64,000 bases of DNA from the NCBI GenBank assembly GCA_964035545.1, contig OZ037771.1, positions 4,329,128 through 4,393,127 of the forward strand, in the 5' to 3' direction. Position 1 is the stretch's first letter. Each line of letters starts with the position of its first letter. The notes beneath the pieces are model-generated. The model saw nothing but the letters and a program-made list of their open reading frames with translations. It was not told the DNA's origin and ran no database searches. Below are positions 56,501-64,000 of the stretch, in pieces. The stretch comes from Bugula neritina (Eukaryota > Bryozoa > Gymnolaemata > Cheilostomatida > Bugulidae). Made by a program: the position numbers and the translations under genes.

Positions 56501-57741
56501 GAGTAGTTATATATAGTGAATAGTTATATATAGTGAATAGTTATAAATAGTGAATAGTTATATATAGTAGTACTAGCTGCTAGCCGGGAGACCTCTAAAC
56601 TTACTTGTGTCATAATTTCTTGGGCCTCCTTAAATATCTGTGCGGCTTCAGGATTCAGAGCTAGAATATTCTGAGCCGATTCCACTAGAGTGACTAGAAT
56701 TCGCTTCAAGTCTTTCTGAAACTGCAAAGAACGGTATGTTGAAGTTAATAAAGAGCAGCTAGCAGCAATTGAAACCCACTTACCAATAAGCATGTATAAA
56801 GGATAATACCAAATTAGTATTGAATGCAATATAAATATAAAATAAAAAATATGTATATATAAAATATAAATATAAAACAAATTTATAAAATAATTACTAG
56901 TAATATACTATTCAACATAAATTATAAGATTTCAATCATCAATGCTTCAACAATTTACAGATATTTATGAAAATTGTGGAGAATAAATTTGTGGTGTTTG
57001 GTAACGACTCACAGTCTCTGCCGAAACTGTGTCACGCTGCTTCTGTACCATCCCCTTTCTCGGCAGCTTCGCGGTGGCCTCTCTGATCCGAGAGAGATCT
57101 GGCGGTTTGGAGAGCATCTTGTCTCGGCTAGCGGCAGCACCGTAACGACTGAACCGAGACTCGTCTAGCCTCTTTTTCACCAACAAAAGTTCGCAGTCGC
57201 TAGTAATCTGGTATCAGTAAACAAAGCGGATGTTAACATTTATAGATTGATTGTGGTCACACGAAGAAGTATGTATTTGTAGAGAAATTTTCACCATGTT
57301 GTAGCGCTTTAAATGCTAGCAGGATATGCAGTAGAGTTGCTTATTATTACAATACAGAGCATATGATGAATCGTGAATATATGATGTCATGCAGATTTTC
57401 CAGCTGCCTGCTTACAAAACACAAACAACACAAAACACAACACAAGCTATAGATATACATATTAAATGGTTAGCTTTTAGCTCCAACCAAATTAAGTCAC
57501 CCGACTTCAAATAATAACACATACAAGGAAATAAAACGCAAAACGGGCGTAGCTACATATTACAAACCTGTTCATCAATAAGGCTAGCTTCATCTTTCAG
57601 AGTTTTAATGGAAACTGAATGTATGAGTTTAAAATACAGAGCTTTCTTAATGGTCTGTGGTTCTTGACCGCCACACTCGGCAGAATATAGCGCTTCTATA
57701 GCTTGACGCTTGATGTAGTGCACTCCCGCTGTAGATTCCAC
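53518..57741 (-). CDS. UBAC1: UBAC1 (KPC2), ubiquitin-associated domain protein, first exon not found
   Basis: Minus-strand exons in coding order: 57741-57568, 57207-57013, 56721-56605, 56335-56223, 55423-55078, 54499-54268, 53663-53518 (TAG). Phases all agree, giving about 440 residues without the first exon; human UBAC1 has 405. UBAC1 is the non-catalytic subunit of the KPC ubiquitin ligase (with RNF123/KPC1) and carries ubiquitinated cargo to the proteasome. Seen here in order: the end of the ubiquitin-like region (LLLVKKRL), FQKDLKRILVTLVESAQ with LALNPEA, a first UBA domain (LTDMGFSREQAIRAL and EEAMEWLLLHP), a Ser-rich linker longer than in human, a second UBA domain (LVDMGFEEDKVLEAL, ENACEWLLGD), and a C-terminal STI1-like segment (NPIVQLGLSNPR, DPDVGPILLQISRIY). 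The start codon should lie between 57742 and 60194 but no convincing exon was seen. Convergent with the Reeler gene. Confidence 0.92.
54760..54940. repeat. Tandem ACATACATTACATGTACA-type array in UBAC1 intron
   Basis: Imperfect 17-18-bp units (CATACATTACATGTACAA, ATACAATATATACAATGT) repeated about ten times. Both strands are open by chance in this array. Confidence 0.85.
56408..56572. repeat. 17-bp minisatellite in UBAC1 intron
   Basis: About ten copies of AGTTATATATAGTGAAT with few changes, ending close to the donor of the exon at 56605-56721. Confidence 0.9.
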
Positions 57742-57825
57742 CTTTTAGCATGACGTAACCAAATATATTAATTTAAATGTGTTTACACGTGCCAGTAAAT
57801 TAACTGCAAACATGATATTTCTTAC

Positions 57826-57900
57826 TTATGAAAACGGTTTTAAAATAAAATAAGCGTTTTTATACAGCTGGGCTGAGGTTTTGCCCGAGTTAGTTGCCAT
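57826..57900 (-). other. Short ORF ending at a splice donor; possible UBAC1 leader exon
   Basis: Reading the minus strand from 57900, an ATG with purine at -3 and G at +4 opens 24 codons (MATNSGKTSAQLY start). It ends in TAA whose last base directly precedes a strong GTAAG donor at 57825. The next good acceptor is the start of the first recognised UBAC1 exon at 57741, only 84 bp away. If the two are spliced, the ORF is an upstream ORF and not the UBAC1 N-terminus. It does not resemble the ubiquitin-like N-terminus of UBAC1. Confidence 0.3.
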
Positions 57901-58779
57901 CTTTATAACAAAATTAAAACTAAACTTAATGGTCTACTACCTGGGTAGAGTTTTACATATTTTATAATAAAATGCTTGATCTCTCATTTTTTCATTTTCA
58001 TAGTTATATTTACAATAATGATGGAACTGCAAGAAAAGCATGGTCTATAGCAAGCACTTTCCGCCTAAAAGGACAGAGTAAAGGCAAGTGCAAGCAGCAT
58101 GTAAAATGAATTTGACGGAAACCATTAAAATATTCATAACAAGCTTGCAGTTAGTCACATGTCTTAAGTAATTAAAGAGAAGAGGGTCCCATCAATAGAA
58201 CAAAGCAGAAAACTGCTAATCACCTAAATGTAAGGTGACAGTATTCAAACGAGTTTGATATTTTTAAACGCTAATGAATTATGTACAACACTTTCATACT
58301 GCTAAAAACTTAGGCTTTATTAGAAACCAAATTTTAGATAGAGGCCAAAAAATTACTTGTTTCGTGATAATTATGCTGATAAATATATTCATTACACAAT
58401 ATTAATAAAACAGGCGCTTTAGATAAAATAGTCACAAATGACAATAGCAAGCTGGTATGTTAGTTCATGTAACACAACAACGTAGACACCCTACCGTGAG
58501 ATGGCATCTTTTTCCTTGCGAAGTAATTATACAGAGTTTCACTGTTTGTGGAACCAACATCACTTTTTAGAATCTGATAAAACAATACACCTGTATCATT
58601 CATATGTATACATTGTAACTCTTTCTGCCCAATAAATAATTCATTGCTGATAGTTATACTTATAGTCATTTGCTATTTACTTTTATTATCAAAAGATAAA
58701 TAAATAATTGTCTAGTATAACGAATATTATAAAAGTAAGTTTCAAATTATATTAAGCAAATAAGTGTCACTGTAACTGT

Positions 58780-59360
58780 AAGCATAACTACAAGCTTAAG
58801 CCTAATAATCATAATGATCATGATAATCATAGTATTAGTAACACTAATACTAATAGTAATATTAATAATCCTAATGACTATTAGTATTATTAAGATGATT
58901 ATAATAATGATAACCATGATAAAATTTAATGTTGATTATTTCTACTTGATAAAATTAAAAATAATTTATGAAAGTTGAACTTAAACTTAAGGAAAAAAAT
59001 ACTCATACTAATTTGATAATTATAATAACAATTGACTTTGAGTAATACCAATACTATAGTAATAGTAATAAGTTTAGTAATACTAATACTAATAGTATTA
59101 GTAATACTAATAGTAATAGTATTACTAATAGTAATAGTAATAGTAATAGTAATACTAATACTTAATGATAATAGCAATACTAAGTCTAATAGTAATACTA
59201 ATACTAATAGTAATACTAACACTAATAGTAATACTAATACTAATAGTAATAGTAGTAATAGTAATACTAATAGTAATAGTTACTTAGTTATTATTATTAT
59301 ACTTATACATATTGATATAGTATTATTATTACTATTAGTATTAGTATTACTAATTAAAGT
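58780..59360. repeat. Degenerate AGTAATACTAAT array between UBAC1 and PIBF1
   Basis: Irregular mixtures of AGTAAT and ACTAAT hexamers. The same composition returns at 59828-60135. Open frames here (Ser-Asn-Thr or Leu-Val repeats) are products of the array. Confidence 0.9.
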
Positions 59361-59827
59361 TCTAAGACAAAATTTATAAGCAAAACCTTCCAATAACATC
59401 AACAACTTGCCCAATCCTAATGAAAATTATAACGATAATATATAATATTTATATTGATATTATATAATATATGACCTGGTCAAGGTTACAATACCAAACA
59501 ATAATGTTGTAGCCTTATGCATTGACGTAAGGTAATAATACAGAAGAGATCATGTATAGCGGATGTTTATATCCGTAGGCACGCAAGCGTAAAGCGGGTA
59601 GTTTAAAGCAAAGCTCTCACTCTCAGTAGCCAGAGCTTGCAGTTGCAGTGCTCTGGGTTAAAAGTAAAACCCTGGAAGTTTTAGTGAAACTGTAAACTTA
59701 GTTCAATGCATTAAGCTTAGCATAGACTGTAATTTATAGCCACGATATTCAAGGAATTAGAATAATTATCATTATTAGCAGTTACTGTAAACTTGTATAA
59801 GTGTAGCACTTACTGCTTAGACTCTAA

Positions 59828-60135
59828 GTTAGTAATACTAATACTAATAGTAATACTCAGTAATACTTATACTAATAGTAATAGTAATAGTAATACTAAT
59901 AGTAATACTAGTAATAGTAATACCCAGTATTACTATGTCTATTACTATTAGTATTACTATTACTATTAGTAATACAAATACTGAAATAGTATTACTATAA
60001 GTATAAGTATAACTGTTAGTATTACTATTAGTAATAATATTACTATTAGTGTATTGCTATCACTATTACTATTAGTATTAGTATTTGTATTAGTAATAAA
60101 TAGTATTACTATCAGTATTAGTATTAGCGATGTTT
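59828..60135. repeat. Second AGTAAT/ATTACT array just upstream of PIBF1
   Basis: AGTAATACTAATAGTAAT units in the first half and the complementary ATTACTATTAGT orientation in the second half, switching near 59925. It ends about 60 bp before the PIBF1 start codon. Confidence 0.9.
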
Positions 60136-60194
60136 AAAAATAAACAGGAAAACTAACTGTAATACTAATTGCTAGTTTATTATAACTTCAGAAT

Positions 60195-63100
60195 ATGGAT
60201 GCAGCCGGAGATGAGGCCCAGCTGGAAGACAGTATTGCTAGTAGCATACCAACTGATCTTTCAATTAGTGAGATTTCAGATTTGAAAGTACAGCCTTCCT
60301 TATCTACAAAAAAGTCTTCTATCCTCAAAACCAAAAAACAGCAGCAAAAAGAAAAAGATAAGATTTCTAAACAACTTTTAGAAAAGAAGCAGTTAGAACA
60401 TGATCTACAACTTGTCAGAATCGAGCTGAATCAGAAAGAGTATTTGTTAGAAAATTTGAAAACTGAATACAAAATGAAAATTGAAGACCTTGAAGAAAAG
60501 TTAACTCAGTATAAACAACAAAAGAAGTTTCTGATTGCTAAAACTGAAAGCCAGCTTGCACTCCAACAGGTTTTGTTACTTATCATAAAACTAATGCAAT
60601 CGGTTTTTTGTTGCAAAGATGTAATTTTGATACTTAATTACTGGCATTTGAATTTCATGCTGTACATTTAATTTTCTGTGACACTATTTTTATACAACTT
60701 CAAAAAAGAAACTTTTTATTCAGGATGAATCGAAGCGTAAACAAGAACGTCTTCAAGCTGACCTGTCTGTTATAAAAGTAAAATTGCGCGAACTTGAAAG
60801 TCAAAATGATAAGCTGACCAGCAAATCGCTAGATGTAAAGCAGCAGCTGAAGGAGCATGTTGATGTTAGTGAGGAGGTGTATTATGAGCTTAGGGGATCG
60901 GCCGACGAGATGCTCTCTGTGAAAGACTTGGTGGCAGTAAGCTGGCTATATTTTGCTTTTTTTATTATTTTCTCGCTTAAATTTAGTTGTTCCGCTACAA
61001 CTATTTGTATGAAGCTAAGTGCCTTATGCTATTTAAGTGACTAGCTGTTGTGTACTTGCTTTTAGATGAGAATATTTGAGGCTCTGAGGCCATATAAAAT
61101 TGAGTTAGATGAAGTGAAGGCGAGATGTGAAAGGCTCTCTACTAATCTAACAGAATCTGAGGATAGAGCTAGCTTATTGAAACAGGTATTTCATACTTTG
61201 TGTGCTCCATTTTAGTGCATTTGTAACATACTGGTTTACTGGGATAAAAACTTTTGATGATTACCTCACTTTATCTCTTTTACTATTTTGCATTTTTAAG
61301 AATCTAATTCTATCTATATATAGTTTAGTTATAATGTGACTGCAGTTATAGAATAATAATTCTTGTCTAGCGTAACATGGTGTGGTGGTCATAGTATGGT
61401 AGTAGTTATAGTGCAGTAGTAGTTATAGTATGGTAGTAGTTATAGTATGGTAGTAGTTATAGTATGGTAGTAGTTATAGTATTGTAGTAGTTATAGTACG
61501 GTAGTAGTTATAGTACAGTAGTAGTTATAGTATGGTAGTAGTTATAGTATGGTAGTAGTTGTAGTATGGTAGTAGTTATAGTACGGTAGTAGTTATAGTA
61601 TGGTAGTAGTTATAGTATGGTATTAGTTATAGTATGGTAATAGTTGTAGTACGGTAGTAGTTATAGTATGGTAGTAGTTGTAGTATGGTAGTAGTTATAG
61701 TATGGTAGTAGTTATAGTATGGTAGTAGTTGTAGTACGGTAGTAGTTATAGTATGGTAGTAGTTGTAGTATGGTAGTAGTTATAGTACGGTAATAGTTGT
61801 AGTACGGTAGTAGTTATAGTATGGTAGTAGTTGTAGTATGGTAGTAGTTATAGTATGGTAGTAGTTATAGTATGGTAATAGTTGTAGTACGGTAGTAGTT
61901 GTAGTACGGTAGTAGTTATAGTATGGTAGTAGTTATAGTATGGTAATAGTTGTAGTACGGTAGTAGTTATAGTATGGTAGTAGTTATAGTATGGTAGTAG
62001 CTATAGTATGGTAGTAGTTATAGTATGGTAGTAGTTATAGTATGGTATTAGTTATAGTACAGTAGTAGTTATAGTATGGTACTAGTTGTAGTACGGTAGT
62101 AGTTATAGTATGGTAGTAGTTATAGTATGGTAATAGTTGTAGTACGGTAGTAGTTGTAGTACGGTAGTAGTTATAGTATGGTAGTAGTTATAGTGAGGTA
62201 GTAGTTATAGTACATTGGTGATATTTGCAGGAGTTGGAAGAGGAAAGACAGCAAAGCTCTGTCACTCAGATTAAGTTGACTCGGCTGATCACAGAATCCC
62301 AAGATCTGGAGGCGAAAGCATCAAGTAAAGATTATCGCATAAACAACTATGATAGAATTAACAAGTAAGTTAGTGTCATTCAAATACTCCATCGGTTCAT
62401 TGCTACATGGGAATTAGATGAATTTACTTTTTTATTTATATTACATTCGTTATATTTGTACCAATTGCTATTAGTATTCATAATTTAGCAATTAAATCAT
62501 TAAATTATGTGATAGTAAGTACTGATGAAATGGAGATTTGGACATTCAACTTTGTTGTCTTTTGTATAAGCAGCTGCAATGTGCCGATTTTATTTCCTAG
62601 GTTTATATTTCTACCTACCCGTCTTGTCTATAGTAACTAGGTCATTTTACTTAATTTAGTACACACTGGAAATCTCCAGTTTTTAGCTATTTTTTACAAT
62701 TTAGCTGCTAATGAACATGGGTTTTTGCCCAAAACTAGTAAAATATGAATGAACACACCTAAATAATCAAGGTTTGTCTTAATTTTGCTTGATTTCCCAT
62801 GGTTTTTCCTAATTATTCAGCAATTTTTGATTGCAGAGTGTTATGAAAAAACCATAACTGTCCAAAATCAAAAGTAGCTGAATAATTAGAAAAAACATGG
62901 GAAATCAAGCAAAATTAAGACGAACCTTGATTATTTAGGTGTGTTCATTCATATTTTACTAGTTTTGGGCAAAAACCCATGTTCATTAGCAGCTAAATTG
63001 TAAAAAAATAGCTAAAAACTGGAGATTTCCGGTGTGTACTAAATTAAGTAAAATGACCCAACTGTATTTCCTCTATCTACTCCGTATTTATTGTGCAGGG

Positions 63101-64000
63101 AAAGAGATGATCTTGAAAAGCAAGTCACCGAGCTGAAAGATCGTAACACTGTTTTGGAGAGAGACTTCACAGCTACATCAAGAGATAAGAAGCACTACGA
63201 ACAGGAAGTAAGCACTCTTTAGGTGTTGTGAAATAATTCCCTTTATTTATGTGAGCTGTACTGATGATATTTGGAGTTGTCTGTCAAACTGATTACTAGT
63301 TGATCTAGTGTTGGGTTATTTTTACTCATCATTCTGATTATTGTTCCTTCAGCTTATGCAGGTATGACGAAACTTTAATTTCATATATTATTTTCTTATG
63401 TATTATGAGTTTTATTGGTTTTATTTTGAGTTTCTCATCTGCCATCTGCTACTTTCCACTCAATATAAGTAAACTTCAATCAAATTCTCTTAAAAGTAGC
63501 TCCAACTAAGATACTATGTATAAGTGTGACCCAGATTTCTGATCTATATTATTTACTTTCCATTTATGGTTCTATCTTTATTGTATATTATTTTGTTAGA
63601 TCAATGATAATATTTAGTTTACACCTGTTGAGCCCAACAGCTTGCAAGTTATTTGTATTAAAATAGCTGAGGCGGTTTGCTGGCGTTTCCACCCATTTTT
63701 TCTCAACCGGAAGTTCTACTTTTAAGGCACTGGCTAAAGTACGATGGATGTTTTCTATGTTGGAGTTATCTATCGGCTTTTTTCAGCCCGCCCTGTAAAA
63801 CCTGCTCGGTCACATTGACTTGATGCGATAATTATAATTAAAATGCTTGCAGTTTTCATCAACCAAGTCAGCGCTGACTCTGATCAACCAGGACAAGGAC
63901 TACCTGACCAGACAGGTGTGTGAGCTCACCAACAAGCTGGCGTACTCAGAGGAGAGGCTGCAGAGACTCACCGCTGAGGTGGACGAGGTGAAGAGAGCCA
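60195..64000 (+). CDS. PIBF1: PIBF1/CEP90 coiled-coil centriolar satellite protein (3' partial)
   Basis: Exons joined in phase: 60195-60569, 60724-60936, 61066-61185, 62231-62364, 63099-63207, 63853 to beyond 64000. The ATG at 60195 opens MDAAGDEAQLEDSIASS. PIBF1 (CEP90) is a centriolar-satellite and distal-appendage assembly protein needed for cilium formation. The match to the vertebrate protein is along the whole length: an acidic head, then QLLEKKQLEHDLQLVRIEL, NLKTEYKMKIEDLEEKL, ESQLALQQ at the exon 1 end, and INQDKDYLTRQVCELTNKL with EERLQRLTAEVDE in the last exon (human LLQKDKEYLNRQNMELS, EDRLERLQAQLEE). Almost everything is predicted coiled coil. A 9-nt microexon candidate lies at 63353-63361. 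Without it the spacing equals the human protein. Intron 3 holds a 17-bp minisatellite and intron 4 a 419-bp foldback element. The rest of the gene lies beyond the window. Confidence 0.92.
61390..62218. repeat. 17-bp minisatellite in PIBF1 intron 3
   Basis: About 49 copies of a 17-bp unit, GTAGTAGTTATAGTATG, with variants GTACG, GTTGTAG and GTAATAG. It ends 12 bp before the exon starting at 62231. Confidence 0.95.
62640..63058. mobile_element. 419-bp foldback element in PIBF1 intron
   Basis: Nearly 190-bp arms are inverted copies of each other: GGTCATTTTACTTAATTTAG at 62640 and its complement ending at 63058, continuing inward through ACCTAAATAATCAAGG and ATTCAGC. Only a short loop separates the arms. 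The right end is 40 bp before the next PIBF1 exon. A decayed relative is at 49310-49490. Confidence 0.8.
63353..63361 (+). other. Candidate 9-nt microexon in PIBF1
   Basis: CTTATGCAG is preceded by a pyrimidine-rich tract ending in CAG and followed by GTATGA. Flanking exons both meet at phase 0, so inclusion would insert Leu-Met-Gln without a frameshift. Length comparison with human PIBF1 favours skipping. It may be a regulated microexon or a chance pair of splice sites. Confidence 0.3.

Larger units (their letters stand above)
57901..60194. other. Head-to-head spacer between UBAC1 and PIBF1
   Basis: Holds two AGTAAT-type arrays and, between them at about 59500-59700, a less AT-rich stretch with several CpG dinucleotides. 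This is the best candidate for a shared promoter region. The first UBAC1 exon should be here. Confidence 0.5.

Noticed and set aside
58460-58669. Minus-strand exon-like ORF (GVLFYQILKSD) as the missing UBAC1 start exon
   Set aside because: It has an acceptor and donor, but its donor phase does not match the exon at 57741 and the sequence does not resemble the UBAC1 ubiquitin-like region.
59032-59379. Ser-Asn-Thr and Leu-Val repeat ORFs
   Set aside because: Products of the AGTAAT array on both strands.

Overview
The window looks like nuclear DNA of an invertebrate animal. It is AT-rich, its genes are split by GT-AG introns, and it is full of microsatellites, minisatellites, tRNA-derived SINEs and short inverted-repeat elements. 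The recognisable proteins are animal-type: a phosphate exporter with an EXS domain, an MFSD6-type transporter, an ER membrane complex subunit, a Reeler-domain secreted protein, the ubiquitin-ligase cofactor UBAC1 and the centriolar-satellite protein PIBF1/CEP90. I cannot fix the phylum from the sequence; a lophotrochozoan would fit, but that is a guess. There is no prokaryotic operon, CRISPR array, rRNA or stand-alone tRNA gene. All exon coordinates were placed by eye from splice sites, reading phase and remembered family sequence.

Layout. 1-4288 (+): last seven coding exons of an XPR1 phosphate exporter. 6941-14791 (+): a second, tandem XPR1-like gene of 13 exons that keeps the EXS transport core. 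It shows no SPX domain and has a different C-terminal tail. 14792-27701: gene-poor, repeat-bearing spacer. 27702-30979 (-): MFSD6-like transporter, seven coding exons found, 5' end unresolved. 31083-43702: gene-poor spacer with a repeat nest (36.3-36.9 kb), a decayed LINE (41.1-41.4 kb) and a 453-bp transposon with a perfect 8-bp target duplication (42.8-43.2 kb). 43703-46976 (+): EMC7, complete, five exons. 48909-53198 (+): secreted Reeler-type protein with a Thr/Pro linker and a cysteine-rich tail, six exons. 53518-57741 (-): UBAC1, lacking only its first exon. 60195-64000 (+): PIBF1, 5' part, running off the window.

The genes do not form a functional cluster. The two EXS genes are a tandem duplication. 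UBAC1 is convergent with the Reeler gene (320 bp between stop codons) and head-to-head with PIBF1 across a spacer filled with degenerate AGT/AAT arrays.

The points most worth following are the SPX-less XPR1 paralogue, a 45-bp in-frame tandem duplication of an EMC7 splice donor, a MITE abutting the last-exon acceptor of the XPR1 paralogue, a possible 9-nt microexon in PIBF1, and several structurally defined but unnamed inverted-repeat elements.
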